Positions 36,054-45,708 of a DNA stretch of 64,000 bases are shown piece by piece (positions within the stretch are counted from its first letter, which is position 1; each line of letters opens with the position of its first letter). The DNA is from Paenibacillus sp. JJ-223 (GTDB lineage: Bacteria > Bacillota > Bacilli > Paenibacillales > Paenibacillaceae), in the NCBI RefSeq assembly GCF_927798175.1, contig NZ_CAKMMP010000001.1, positions 620,001-684,000 on the forward strand. The letters run 5' to 3'. Under the pieces are notes generated by a model. That model was not told where the DNA came from and ran no database searches. It worked only from the letters and a program-made list of their open reading frames with translations. Both the position numbers and the translations under genes were made by a program.

Positions 36054-37811
36054 ATGGCATTGGGACGCTGGCTTACTTCTTCGCTCCAGAGAAAACTCTC
36101 GGTGGTCGTAACAGCTTCCATGATTGTGCCGCTGCTGGCGCTAGGTCTGTTCGCGTTTTTGATTTCGTCCCGCATTACCGAACAGAAAACGAAGCTATCC
36201 GGCATGGATACATTAAAACAAGTGGAAGCCAACCTCCGCTATATGCTGCAGGACGCCGAGAATCTATCGATTTTTCTGATCGGGGAGCGGGATATTCAGC
36301 AGTACTTGAGTCGAAATGAAGATCACGAGCTGGACCGCGTGGACATTGTCGGCAGAATGACCAATCTGGCAGCTTCCAAAAAGTATATCGCGAACATTGC
36401 GATTTATCCGGATCGGTTCAATGCCTCCTTGACGACGGCAACCTGGTATGAGCCGGGGATTGCCTATCCGCCAATACCAAGTGGAGATGGAGACAAAACA
36501 TGGACCAGCGTGTATCCGGTTCACAACTATGCAGGGATACAAAATGTGATCACGCTGGTACGTCCCATCCGCAGCATTCATGACTATCGTCATCTTGGGT
36601 GGCTCGCAATCAGTCTGGATGAAAAGGCTATATCCAAAGACTGGGCTACGCTGGGACTTGGCAGAGGCGAAGGCCGCTTGGAGCTGATCGGGCGTTCGGG
36701 AGAAATACTGGCTTCCATGGATAAATCCCGACTTGGGCAATCTCTGGAGCAGGTTGAACCAGATGTGCAAACAACGATGTGGCAGCAGGGGAGCGGCACG
36801 ACAACGTATGGCAGCGGAGAACATAAACGCACGCTCCTCTATTACCCGCAACCGTTGACGGGATGGACGTTGACCGGAACGGTGCCCTACGATCAATACA
36901 AGTCGGAAAACGGTTATATTCTGATTCTTACGGCGCTCGCTGTGGTTGCTTCCGCTGTCATTTGCGCAGGACTTGTCTGGTTTACCGTCCGCCGAGTGAC
37001 GAGGCCTCTGCGTGTGCTCACCAGACACTTGTCCCGTATTGACCCGCATCGTCCACTTCCTTTGTTCGGAACCGAAACCGATGATGAAATTGGCAGACTC
37101 GGAGAGAGCTATAATCTGCTTGGGGCGCATATCGAGAGTTTGAAGAATGAAGTTATACGTGGTGAAGCCCGCAAAAAGGAAGCAGATCTCAGGGCGCTTC
37201 AGGCACAAATCAATCCTCATTTTCTGTACAACACCCTTTCGTCCATTCACTGGATTGCCTTAATGTCGAAAGAGACTCGAATTGCAGAGATGGTAGAAGG
37301 TCTGAGTGATTTCCTGCGGATCAGTTTGAACAACGGTAAAGAATACTGTCCTGTAGGACAGGAAATTGCGCACATCCAGCATTATGTACGTGTGCAGTCC
37401 ATCCGTTTTCCCGATAAATTTGCAGTCCAGTATATCGTGGATCCCGCATTGGAGCAAAGGATGATGCTGAAGCTGCTGCTCCAGCCGCTCGTCGAGAACG
37501 CGATGATCCATGGTATTCAGCCCAAGGTTGGCACGGGAACAATTACCGTCATGATTCGGCAGGATCAAGGGAGGGAACGAATGAACGTACTCGTGCTGGA
37601 CGATGGCGTTGGCATGGATCAAGAGAAGCTGGACCAGCTGAGGGAAAATCAGCCGGATGAGAAACCGTTCGTTGGCGGATACGGGATTCACAATGTGAAT
37701 GAGCGACTGCTGCTTCATTACGGGCCTGACGCTCAATTAGAAATGGACAGCAGGATCGGCGGGGGAACTCGGATCTCATTTTCCATACCCTTTTTGGAGG
37801 AAAGACCATGA
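36054..37811 (+). CDS. YesM-type sensor histidine kinase (locus E)
   Basis: 585 residues: helix about 20-40, extracytoplasmic domain, helix about 293-313, HAMP, phospho-acceptor His389 in QINPHFLYNTL, ATPase motifs PLVENAMIHG and DDGVGM. The ATG is only 2 bases after AGAGGAGGAA; the TTG two codons later would have better spacing. Stop overlaps the regulator start by 4 bases. Confidence 0.92.
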   Translation: MALGRWLTSSLQRKLSVVVTASMIVPLLALGLFAFLISSRITEQKTKLSGMDTLKQVEANLRYMLQDAENLSIFLIGERDIQQYLSRNEDHELDRVDIVGRMTNLAASKKYIANIAIYPDRFNASLTTATWYEPGIAYPPIPSGDGDKTWTSVYPVHNYAGIQNVITLVRPIRSIHDYRHLGWLAISLDEKAISKDWATLGLGRGEGRLELIGRSGEILASMDKSRLGQSLEQVEPDVQTTMWQQGSGTTTYGSGEHKRTLLYYPQPLTGWTLTGTVPYDQYKSENGYILILTALAVVASAVICAGLVWFTVRRVTRPLRVLTRHLSRIDPHRPLPLFGTETDDEIGRLGESYNLLGAHIESLKNEVIRGEARKKEADLRALQAQINPHFLYNTLSSIHWIALMSKETRIAEMVEGLSDFLRISLNNGKEYCPVGQEIAHIQHYVRVQSIRFPDKFAVQYIVDPALEQRMMLKLLLQPLVENAMIHGIQPKVGTGTITVMIRQDQGRERMNVLVLDDGVGMDQEKLDQLRENQPDEKPFVGGYGIHNVNERLLLHYGPDAQLEMDSRIGGGTRISFSIPFLEERP

Positions 37812-39394
37812 GACTACTAATTGTCGATGATGAAGTAATTATTCGGACCGGACTTGCCAGCGTAATTGCGTGGCACGAGTTAGGGATAGAACTTCTCACA
37901 CCGGCAGCCTCAGCGGAAGAAGCGATAACGCGGTTGGCAGGAGAACGCCCTCACATTCTGATGACCGATATCCGGATGTCGGGTAAGACGGGGCTTGAAC
38001 TGGCCGACGAAGGGCTGCGATTGCTGCCGGAGTTGGAGGTTATTATTTTGTCCGGATATGATGACTTCCCTTATGCCCAGCAAGCGATCCGCCAGGGAGT
38101 GAAGGACTACCTGCTCAAAACGAGCAAACCGGAAGAAATCATTCAAACGGTTCTTCAAGCCAAACAAAGAATTATGGATCGTTGGGCTGAAAAATCCGAA
38201 GAAGGACGACTAATACGGGAGAACAGGCAGCACTTGTTTGAACGATGGGTTATTGATGGTGACGTGGATTCGGGTTCTTGCCCTGCATTCCTGAAGAGGG
38301 GAGCCGTCGAATTCGCCGATGATTCTCTGAATGAGGGGCATGGCTATCAACAGGTATTCATTGTTCAGGCCAAAGGATGGAGTCATTCTTCGGCTGCGCT
38401 GTTGAGGTTTGCAGTACATAACATGCTGGAGGATATGCTGCCTGGCGCAATCGTACATATTCATAAGAAACAGGTTATTGGCGTTATACAGTCAGCGAAC
38501 AGGCAGCAGGAACTGCAGAACATATTGGGAGCGGTGTTCAATCACATGGAACCATTGCTGAAATGTCAACTGCGTGCATCTATAGGACATCCGGTTTCTA
38601 GTGAGGAACGCCTCCACGAAAGTTACATGACCGCATCCACGGCATTTCAGTTTCTGGGGTTGTTGGAGGATAAAATATGGGGCATTGAACATGTACGTCA
38701 TCGCAAAGGCGGGAAAACACTGCTTTCGCATGAAGAAGAAACTGCTCTGGGGACACTTCTGCTCGATAATGATCCTGTCATGCTGACCGCATGGACACGA
38801 GAGCTTGTAAGCGAGCTTATCATGGATCCGGAAGTGACGCCGGAATCGTTCAATGCCTGTTTGCATTCTGCGGTCATCGCCGGACAGCGCTGGCTTGTTC
38901 GTACCATGCATGCATTAGGAAGAGAAGAACCTGCGCGATATGAACCTTGGCAGCCGGAACCGGATGCAGATGCCGCGGACCTCCGGGATTTGCTGTTTCA
39001 GCATTTATACGGTCTGATGCAAACCTATTATTGCGAAATGGGCCAAGGACAGGCGTCACATGTGCAAAAGGCCATTGCCTACATTGAATCCGGATTTGCA
39101 CAGGAGATCAGTCTGCAGCAGGTGGCCGGTCAGGTCCATTTGCATCCGGGACATCTTAGCGAATTGTTTAAGAAAGAAACAGGCCTCACGTTTGGGGATT
39201 TTGTGACGAATATGCGTATCCGGCGGGCGATGGAGATGTTGGCAGTCTCTCCTGCAAAAGTCAGTGAAGTGGCTGCGATCATTGGATATGAAGATGTGAA
39301 ATACTTTAGCAGGCTGTTCAAAAAACATACCGGCAAAACCCCGAGCGAATTTCGAGAGGAGTCATGCACATTCAAGGCTTTGGGGAAATCATAG
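37808..39394 (+). CDS. YesN-type response regulator with AraC HTH (locus E)
   Basis: 528 residues: receiver with Asp54 in LMTDIRMSGKTG (MS in place of the usual MP), central region of about 270 residues, C-terminal AraC domain (LHPGHLSELFKKETGLT and IGYEDVKYFSRLFKK). Coupled to the kinase by ATGA overlap. Expected to activate the locus E transporter. Confidence 0.93.
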   Translation: MRLLIVDDEVIIRTGLASVIAWHELGIELLTPAASAEEAITRLAGERPHILMTDIRMSGKTGLELADEGLRLLPELEVIILSGYDDFPYAQQAIRQGVKDYLLKTSKPEEIIQTVLQAKQRIMDRWAEKSEEGRLIRENRQHLFERWVIDGDVDSGSCPAFLKRGAVEFADDSLNEGHGYQQVFIVQAKGWSHSSAALLRFAVHNMLEDMLPGAIVHIHKKQVIGVIQSANRQQELQNILGAVFNHMEPLLKCQLRASIGHPVSSEERLHESYMTASTAFQFLGLLEDKIWGIEHVRHRKGGKTLLSHEEETALGTLLLDNDPVMLTAWTRELVSELIMDPEVTPESFNACLHSAVIAGQRWLVRTMHALGREEPARYEPWQPEPDADAADLRDLLFQHLYGLMQTYYCEMGQGQASHVQKAIAYIESGFAQEISLQQVAGQVHLHPGHLSELFKKETGLTFGDFVTNMRIRRAMEMLAVSPAKVSEVAAIIGYEDVKYFSRLFKKHTGKTPSEFREESCTFKALGKS

Positions 39395-39479
39395 ACAACG
39401 ATTAACGCCCACATTGAATATCATACAGCTGACTAGGTATAACTGCATTGATAACAAGGGGGAAGTTAAACAGGCAAGA

Positions 39480-39517
39480 CAATAAAGAGCCATGCACATT
39501 TGCACGGCTCTTTATTG
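39480..39517. terminator. Terminator between convergent genes
   Basis: CAATAAAGAGCC and GGCTCTTTATTG arms with an inner TGC/GCA pair, between the response regulator and the minus-strand esterase. Confidence 0.75.
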
Positions 39518-39541
39518 TAATATTAGAGTAGCAGCAAACCG

Positions 39542-41080
39542 TTACAAAACAGGCTCATTTTGCTTTTTGAAATAATGCTCAATGACCAATTCGAGCACAG
39601 GCTCAGGCTCAGCACGCTGTAACCGGGCCTGTTCATCAAATTCCATGCGATAAGGCTGTTGTACGCTGGCCGGAATCCAATAGGGCAGAGGTTTGCCGGT
39701 GGAATCCGGACCATTCGGGTTACCTGTCGCGATGAAATGGGATAGATAGTTACACATCTGGCGCGACAGATCATAATGTTTACCAGTGAAAGGCCGCCAG
39801 CATTTGGCGAGTGTTTCGAAGAAAAACCACAGATCGACAGAATGGAAGGTGCCTGGCTGATCCCAGCCTGGAATCTCCGCGTCGAAGTTATAATAATAGA
39901 GCGGTGTCTCGGACGGGTGCCCGCTGTTCGATCGAATCGCCAGCTGGATGGCATGTTCGATCATGCGGACTGAAGCCATCTGCAGGGCATGTTCCAAGTC
40001 GCCGGTGTCGACTTCGCAGCGCTGCAAAAAGGCCGGGGCATCCTCGCCAAAAATTTCGCCAGCCATCTGTTTCAGTTCGTCCAGGCTGCCTACCGCAGGC
40101 CGGGTCCAGAACTCGGAAGACGTGTGCCCGAGCATCACCGGAACGGGTTCGCGTTGATGCTGAATGAAGCGGGTGAATGGATCGCCTGCACAGAACTGTT
40201 CATCGATAACGGTTCCCCAGAAGCCTTTGTATTCCAATGTTTTGTCACGCAGGTATTCGGCATCCAGCTGCCTTGCTTCAGCCAGCGAGGATACTCCCAG
40301 GAAGCGGAAAAATGCAACACCTTCCTGCTCGGCATCACGCAGTGTGCCGCGAACTGCGGGTACACGTACATTCGGGTACAGCTCGGTCGCCATGCCGCTC
40401 ATAATGACAGCCCGATGGAATAACCCTTTATTTTGCGGGGAGGTCATCTGGCTGAGTACACTGCCGCCTCCCGCCGACTGTCCGCCAATCGTGATCTGAT
40501 CCGGATCCCCGCCAAAGGCGGCAATGTTGCGTTTCACCCACTGCGTGCCTGCCTGTTGATCCAGATGTCCGAAGTTGGCCGGAGCTTCCGGGGATTCGGC
40601 ACTGATTTCGGGATGGCACAGGAAGCCAAACGCATTAAGCCTGTAGTTGACGGTAACCACAACAATGCCTCTGCGGGCAATACGTTCACCGTCAAACTCC
40701 ATTTCGGCGGTGTGACCAACTTGAAGTCCTCCGCCAAAATACCAGACAAACACAGGCAGCTTCTCATCGGTCCGTTTGGCGGGTGTCCAGACGTTCAGAT
40801 ACAGGCAGTCCTCATTCATCGGCAGGTCCGGATCAACAGCCCATTCCCGGGTGTATATGTTGTTATCGTCGATGACCGTTGGGGCTTGCATGGAGATCGG
40901 CGCAAAATCAAAAGCTTGCAGCACCCCATCCCAGTCGGGCGCAGGCTGCGGAGCGCGCCACCGATTCTCACCTACCGGAGGGGCTGCGAACGGGATGCCT
41001 TTAAAGCTGGTTATACGCGGATCTGCGGCGGACAGCCCCTGAATTTGACCATTTTCTACTGTAACCGTTCTAAGCAACAC
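39542..41080 (-). CDS. Type-B carboxylesterase (para-nitrobenzyl-esterase family)
   Basis: 512-residue alpha/beta hydrolase from a GTG with AGGAG 6 bases upstream; ATG starts farther up (to 41161) lack ribosome sites. Motifs: GIPFAAPPVGENRW, NEDCLYLNVWTP, oxyanion-hole YFGGGLQVG, nucleophile serine in GGQSAGGGSV (Gln where most have Glu), acid in GHTSSEFW and His region FHSVDLWFF. Cytoplasmic. Might deacylate imported acetylated oligosaccharides, as the gene sits among sugar loci and opposite an AraC regulator; family members have broad substrates. Confidence 0.9.
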   Translation of the reverse strand: MLLRTVTVENGQIQGLSAADPRITSFKGIPFAAPPVGENRWRAPQPAPDWDGVLQAFDFAPISMQAPTVIDDNNIYTREWAVDPDLPMNEDCLYLNVWTPAKRTDEKLPVFVWYFGGGLQVGHTAEMEFDGERIARRGIVVVTVNYRLNAFGFLCHPEISAESPEAPANFGHLDQQAGTQWVKRNIAAFGGDPDQITIGGQSAGGGSVLSQMTSPQNKGLFHRAVIMSGMATELYPNVRVPAVRGTLRDAEQEGVAFFRFLGVSSLAEARQLDAEYLRDKTLEYKGFWGTVIDEQFCAGDPFTRFIQHQREPVPVMLGHTSSEFWTRPAVGSLDELKQMAGEIFGEDAPAFLQRCEVDTGDLEHALQMASVRMIEHAIQLAIRSNSGHPSETPLYYYNFDAEIPGWDQPGTFHSVDLWFFFETLAKCWRPFTGKHYDLSRQMCNYLSHFIATGNPNGPDSTGKPLPYWIPASVQQPYRMEFDEQARLQRAEPEPVLELVIEHYFKKQNEPVL

Positions 41081-41133
41081 AACATTCTCCTCTCTGGATT
41101 GAATATCCATTACGTATGTCGTCTCAAGAATCG

Positions 41134-41150
41134 TGGGTGCGCTTACATCT
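41134..41150 (-). promoter_or_regulatory. Weak cre-like site upstream of esterase
   Basis: Minus strand reads AGATGTAAGCGCACCCA: good left half (TGTAAGCG), poor right half. Confidence 0.25.
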
Positions 41151-41271
41151 ATGCTGGGCAAAAGCTCTCTATATCCATGATAAGCAACTTGAAGCTTTGT
41201 TTCCAGTCGTGAAAATAAAGGTGACAGTAATATTTAATAATGACTACATATGAACAAGGGAGAGGATCAGG

Positions 41272-42087
41272 TTGGGCTCATTGTGGAGAGACAGAAGCAG
41301 GGCCAGTCATGTTTACTTTATCAGCGGCGGACATAAGCCGTGTAACACCCATCAATGGGGACCGGGGGTGCGTGACGTTTATGCGCTGCATTATATTATT
41401 CGGGGGCAAGGAACACTGGAGACAGGGGGCCGACGTTTTCGACTGAGCGCCGGGGAGAGTTTTATGATTTTTCCGCAAAAGGAAATCTATTATTACCCAG
41501 ACCCGGACGATCCGTGGGAGTACGTGTGGGTCGAGTTCAGCGGGCAGGACGCCTCACAGATATTGGAATTGACCCAACTTTCGATATCGCAGCCTGTTGC
41601 ATCAGCTGCGCCAGAGACGCTGGAGCCTTGGTTTCATCTGGCCTGGAATGCGGGTGCATCGGCAAGTGAAGTGCTGCGGGCCGATGCACGCTTGCACCTG
41701 CTGCTGTCCTATTACATGGAATACTTTCCAAGCGAGCGGCAGGACGAACCCCAAGATTACGTATGGCTGGCGAGAAGATATATTGAGCAAAATTACTGGA
41801 AGCCGTCCTTGACTGTTGCCGAGATTGTGCAGGCCGTAAATCTGGAGCGCAGTTACCTGTTTCGGCGATTTAAAGAAGCTACAGGCGAATCGGTATCGGC
41901 GTACATCATGTCATGCCGCATCCGGCGCGCCTGCGAGCTGTTGAAAACATCCGGCTTAACCGTTCAATCCGTGGCCTATTCGGTCGGTTATAATGACCCG
42001 CTTTATTTTTCCAAAGTATTCAAGAAAGCAACATCATATACGCCCTCAGCATACATGATGCTGCATCAGAAAGACACCTGTCGATAA
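41272..42087 (+). CDS. AraC-family transcriptional regulator with cupin domain
   Basis: 271 residues: N-terminal AraC-type sugar-binding cupin (HYIIRGQGTLETGGRRFRL, GESFMIFPQKEIYYYPDPDD) and C-terminal double HTH (LERSYLFRRFKEATGES and VGYNDPLYFSKVFKK). TTG start with GGGAGAGG upstream. Divergent from the esterase gene, the probable target; the GH27 gene to its right may also be controlled. Confidence 0.88.
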   Translation: MGSLWRDRSRASHVYFISGGHKPCNTHQWGPGVRDVYALHYIIRGQGTLETGGRRFRLSAGESFMIFPQKEIYYYPDPDDPWEYVWVEFSGQDASQILELTQLSISQPVASAAPETLEPWFHLAWNAGASASEVLRADARLHLLLSYYMEYFPSERQDEPQDYVWLARRYIEQNYWKPSLTVAEIVQAVNLERSYLFRRFKEATGESVSAYIMSCRIRRACELLKTSGLTVQSVAYSVGYNDPLYFSKVFKKATSYTPSAYMMLHQKDTCR

Positions 42088-42165
42088 TAGAACAAGGCGC
42101 AAAATACCGAAGCACATACCACAAAGTGCATCAATAGCACAGAATAATGGTCAGCCGTATTTACG

Positions 42166-42369
42166 TTAACGAAAGAGAGCACAGTTCCCCGATTCCCGGA
42201 AATAACGAATCAGCTTCTCGATCGGTTCCCGTCCACAGTTCAGCTTCACGCCGAGACAATCAATGCAGAGAAATTGCTGGGCTGCGCGCGAGACCAGTTT
42301 GATATAGATGCCGACATCGTCCGAGGAGAGGGGAACGGAACAGGAGGTGCATAGGCGGCTTTGAGCCAT
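42166..42369 (-). CDS. Small zinc-ribbon-like protein
   Basis: 67 residues with two CxxC knuckles, CTSC (7-10) and CIDC (35-38), a likely zinc site. Its ATG directly abuts the stop codon of the GH27 gene, so the two are co-translated. Basic C-terminus IEKLIRYFRESGN. Function unknown; such tiny proteins may bind nucleic acid or assist another protein. Confidence 0.65.
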   Translation of the reverse strand: MAQSRLCTSCSVPLSSDDVGIYIKLVSRAAQQFLCIDCLGVKLNCGREPIEKLIRYFRESGNCALFR

Positions 42370-43533
42370 TTACTTCACCAATTTGGCCCGGACGACGAGA
42401 CAATCATGGGCCCCGACAACGGGTGCATAACGCTCGCGGAATATACCCAGCTCCTTGTGCTCCCAGCAATCGTAGAGTGACAGGGCATAACCGGCGGCGT
42501 AAGGCAGCCCCATATCCCAGAATTGAAGGGACAGCTCGCGCTGACTGTCGCTCAGGTTAAAGAAGCCGATGGCGAGATCTCCGTCTGTCAGCACCTTCAC
42601 CAGCATGAATACATCGTCTGTGTGGAACCACTGCGGCTCGGGTTTGATGCGATAAGCTCCGCGTGCCTCCGCGTCCTGGTTGATGGCAAGCAGGTCCGGA
42701 TTCAACAATATATCCTTGGTGGCCTGATTGGCTTTGCGTACATCGCATCCAATCATGAGCGGCGAACCCATCATGGACCAGAGCGAGAAGTGGGTTTTGT
42801 ATTCAATATCGTTACAGCCGCCAATCGTTCCGATAAAGTCGTTGTTGCTTCCTCCGTACATGCCAACGATGAGCATGTCCATGTCATTATGGCAGAAGGA
42901 GCCGGTGTAGCTTTGTTTGCCGAGCTGAGAAAGAGCCAGCTCCTTGACCGATTCCCAGTTGTCGCGAATGTCGCCGGTGGAGCGATACATATGAGCCCCT
43001 GATTCACGAATCCAGTCATATACGTTGTCCTCACCCCAGTTGCAGGCAGAGAACTGGATATCCCGTCCGCAGTTTTTGAGCGCAAGGCTCATACGCTTGT
43101 ACAACAGTTCGCCAGAGATATGACGCGGCTTGAAACAGTAGTCATATTTTAAGTAATCCACACCCCACTCGGCAAACAGCGCTGCATCCTGAAATTCATG
43201 CTCGAAGCTGCCTGGATAACCCGCACAAGTATGTGTACCGACACAGGAATACATGCCGAACTTCAGTCCTTTATCATGGATATAATCTGCAAGCGCCTTC
43301 ATTCCACTCGGGAATTTCTCGGGATCAGCGACCAAGCTGCCGTCAGCATCCCGCTCCTTCAAGCTCCAACAATCGTCGATGACGATGTATTCGTAACCTG
43401 CTGCCAGGTAACCCTCCGACACAAATACGTCAGCGACGTCCCGGATTAATTGCTCATTGATATCCCATGTGAAGGTATTCCATGAATTCCAGCCCAGCGC
43501 AGGGGCGAATCCCGTTAACGAACGGTTGCTCAT
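42370..43533 (-). CDS. Alpha-galactosidase, GH27
   Basis: 387-residue cytoplasmic enzyme (no signal peptide) in the GH27 family: ALGWNSWNTF at the N-terminus, YIVIDDCW, nucleophile Asp in VDYLKYDYC, acid/base Asp in YRSTGDIRDNW, GSPLMIGCDVR. AAAGGAAG before the ATG. Removes alpha-linked galactose, or beta-L-arabinopyranose in some members, from oligosaccharides. A second alpha-galactosidase in the window, unrelated in family to the GH36 enzyme at 879. Confidence 0.93.
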   Translation of the reverse strand: MSNRSLTGFAPALGWNSWNTFTWDINEQLIRDVADVFVSEGYLAAGYEYIVIDDCWSLKERDADGSLVADPEKFPSGMKALADYIHDKGLKFGMYSCVGTHTCAGYPGSFEHEFQDAALFAEWGVDYLKYDYCFKPRHISGELLYKRMSLALKNCGRDIQFSACNWGEDNVYDWIRESGAHMYRSTGDIRDNWESVKELALSQLGKQSYTGSFCHNDMDMLIVGMYGGSNNDFIGTIGGCNDIEYKTHFSLWSMMGSPLMIGCDVRKANQATKDILLNPDLLAINQDAEARGAYRIKPEPQWFHTDDVFMLVKVLTDGDLAIGFFNLSDSQRELSLQFWDMGLPYAAGYALSLYDCWEHKELGIFRERYAPVVGAHDCLVVRAKLVK

Positions 43534-43587
43534 TATCTCGCTTCCTTTCTAATCCTGTTTTCAAAATAGCTACAATGAACTTAAACG

Positions 43588-43602
43588 ATAAAAGCGTATT
43601 CA
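43588..43602. promoter_or_regulatory. cre-like site between GH27 and locus F
   Basis: ATAAAAGCGTATTCA, one base from the cre core (A for G), in the divergent region. Confidence 0.4.
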
Positions 43603-43670
43603 GCCATAGCTTGACGTTGCTTGAACATGGACAGATGTTGTCTAAGAAGGAGCAGCCTTTCTTAATTTTT

Positions 43671-43735
43671 AATAACGCTTTCTTAAGAATGTGGACTTAC
43701 TTCAGCTGCATCCTCCGGGATAGACTAGAATTAAA
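43671..43735 (+). promoter_or_regulatory. Conserved promoter block, copy 1
   Basis: AACGCTTTCTTAAGAATGT followed by GGACTTACT and, 20 bases on, GATAGACTAGAATTAA. The same block recurs at 47483-47545 upstream of the locus F binding protein. Candidate target of the locus F response regulator. Confidence 0.55.
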
Positions 43736-43748
43736 AGGAGGAGCGCAT

Positions 43749-44735
43749 ATGGAGATAAATACACAATTCCCAACCCTTTCCGCTTCTAAAGCAGGAAGGC
43801 GTACTTCTTTATGGAAGCGTTTCAAAAAACAAAAGGTGCTGCATCTTTTTGTCGGACTCGGCATGATATTCCTGCTGATATTCTCCTACACGCCGATGTT
43901 TGGTATCCTGATGGCTTTTAAGGATTACAGAATTTCGGACGGGATCAAAGGGATTTTCACAAGCGAGTGGGTCGGTTTCAAATACTTCAATGAATTTATT
44001 CATGATTATCAGTTTGGGAATATTGTTCGAAATACGCTGGTATTAAGCTTCTTGAAGGTCATTTTTGCTTTTCCGGCGCCGATCCTTTTTGCAATCATGC
44101 TGAACGAAGTGAAAAACATGGGCTTCAAACGTTTCGTTCAGACGATCAGTTACCTGCCTCATTTTATTTCATGGGTTGTGGTGGTGGGTGTCTCTTACGC
44201 TTTCCTGTCAGCAGATGTAGGCATGGTCAACAGAGCTTTGATGGAATCCGGCCTAATCGACAAGCCGTTAAATATTTTAACGAGTCCCAACTACTTCTGG
44301 GGATTTGCCGTGGGCAGTGCCATCTGGAAGGAGATGGGCTGGTGGACCATCATTTTCCTGGCGGCCATTACCGGGATCAACCCGTCGCTTTATGAGGCTG
44401 CCGAGATAGATGGGGCGGGGAGGCTGGCAAGGATCCGCCACATCACCTTACCGGGAATGAAAGGGACAATTGTTGTTGTCCTCGTTCTGACGATCGGAAG
44501 CATACTTGGCGGTGGGCTGGTCGGTTCCAATTTTGAGCAGGCCTATTTGTTCGGGAACAGCATCAACAACCCCACCTCGGAGATCGTTCAAACCTATGCT
44601 TTTAAAGTCGGCTTAAGTGACGGACGTTTCTCTTATGCGGCGGCTATTGATTTCATTCAGTCCGTGATCTCCGTAATCCTGATATTTAGCAGCAATTACA
44701 TCGCCAAACGGGTGTCGGGTTCAGGTTTATTCTAG
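43749..44735 (+). CDS. LplB-type ABC permease (locus F)
   Basis: 328 residues from the ATG at 43749, with AAAGGAGG upstream; the frame is open upstream to 43482 but that part is untranslated leader. Signatures: YTPMFGILMAFKDYR, SYLPHFISWVV, EAA loop YEAAEIDGAGRLARIRHITLPG, ending NYIAKRVSGSGLF. First gene of locus F. Confidence 0.92.
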   Translation: MEINTQFPTLSASKAGRRTSLWKRFKKQKVLHLFVGLGMIFLLIFSYTPMFGILMAFKDYRISDGIKGIFTSEWVGFKYFNEFIHDYQFGNIVRNTLVLSFLKVIFAFPAPILFAIMLNEVKNMGFKRFVQTISYLPHFISWVVVVGVSYAFLSADVGMVNRALMESGLIDKPLNILTSPNYFWGFAVGSAIWKEMGWWTIIFLAAITGINPSLYEAAEIDGAGRLARIRHITLPGMKGTIVVVLVLTIGSILGGGLVGSNFEQAYLFGNSINNPTSEIVQTYAFKVGLSDGRFSYAAAIDFIQSVISVILIFSSNYIAKRVSGSGLF

Positions 44736-44750
44736 AAAGGGGGCGCAGGC

Positions 44751-45632
44751 ATGCTAAAGACTCAGAAGCAAAAAGATATACTCTTTGACAGTTTCATTTA
44801 TGCTGCCTTATTTATCATCATGCTTACCATGTTATATCCGTTCTATTATGTTCTGATTGCCTCTTTCAACAAAGGCACCGACACGCTGCTGGGAGGCGTT
44901 TACCTTTGGCCGAGAAGCGTCACATTGGAGAACTATAAAATGTTCCTCGGAGATACGAAGTGGCTAAGCGCTTTCCTGGTAACGGTCGCACGGACCGTAT
45001 TGGGAACCCTGCTTGGTCTCCTGTTGACAAGCCTGGTCGCTTACGCGCTTTCGCACCGGGGCCTTATGTTCAGCAAAACGTATTTTACCATCATCATTTT
45101 TGCCATGTACTTTTCCGGCGGCCTGATTCCCTATTACGTCGTTCTTCGTTCGATCGGCTTGCTGAATTCGTTTGCCGTTTATATTGTTCCTTCTATGCTT
45201 AACACCTTTTTTCTGCTGATTGCCATTTCCTTTTTTCGCGAAATACCGAGCGAACTCAAAGAGTCCGCTCACATGGACGGGGCAGGTGAACTTGTCATCT
45301 TTTTCAAGATCATTTTGCCGGTTTCAACGCCGCTGTTGGCTACGATGGCCCTGTTTATGGGTGTGGGACAATGGAACTCCTGGCTGGATTCCGCTTATTT
45401 CGTACAGTCAGACAGCCTTCGCACACTTACTTTTCGCATGATGGAAGTCATCAACCAGAGCAATGCGCCGATGGATTCACTCGCTGTCGCCAATCGTCCC
45501 GCTTCGGGGGTCACAAGCTTTTCGCTGCAGGTCACCTCGATGGTCGTTTCCATTGTGCCGATTATTTGCGTGTATCCTTTCCTGCAGAAGTATTTTGTGC
45601 ATGGCATCATGCTCGGTTCCGTCAAAGGCTGA
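44751..45632 (+). CDS. LplC/YtcP-type ABC permease (locus F)
   Basis: 293 residues: YPFYYVLIASFNKG, YFSGGLIPYYVVLRSIGL, EAA loop KESAHMDGAGELVIFFKIILP, ending PFLQKYFVHGIMLGSVKG. Sixteen bases after the preceding permease. Uses the binding lipoprotein at 47689. Confidence 0.92.
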   Translation: MLKTQKQKDILFDSFIYAALFIIMLTMLYPFYYVLIASFNKGTDTLLGGVYLWPRSVTLENYKMFLGDTKWLSAFLVTVARTVLGTLLGLLLTSLVAYALSHRGLMFSKTYFTIIIFAMYFSGGLIPYYVVLRSIGLLNSFAVYIVPSMLNTFFLLIAISFFREIPSELKESAHMDGAGELVIFFKIILPVSTPLLATMALFMGVGQWNSWLDSAYFVQSDSLRTLTFRMMEVINQSNAPMDSLAVANRPASGVTSFSLQVTSMVVSIVPIICVYPFLQKYFVHGIMLGSVKG

Positions 45633-45708
45633 TTCCGAAAACGAGTATTGAACCCTCTTGGCTTATGGTATTTTAAAGAGAAATATGCGGCGCAGGGGGT
45701 CTCGAACC

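Noticed and set aside
43482..43748. N-terminal extension of the locus F LplB-type permease
   Set aside because: A far better start (AAAGGAGG, ATG 43749) gives the normal family length, and the conserved promoter block lies inside the extension.
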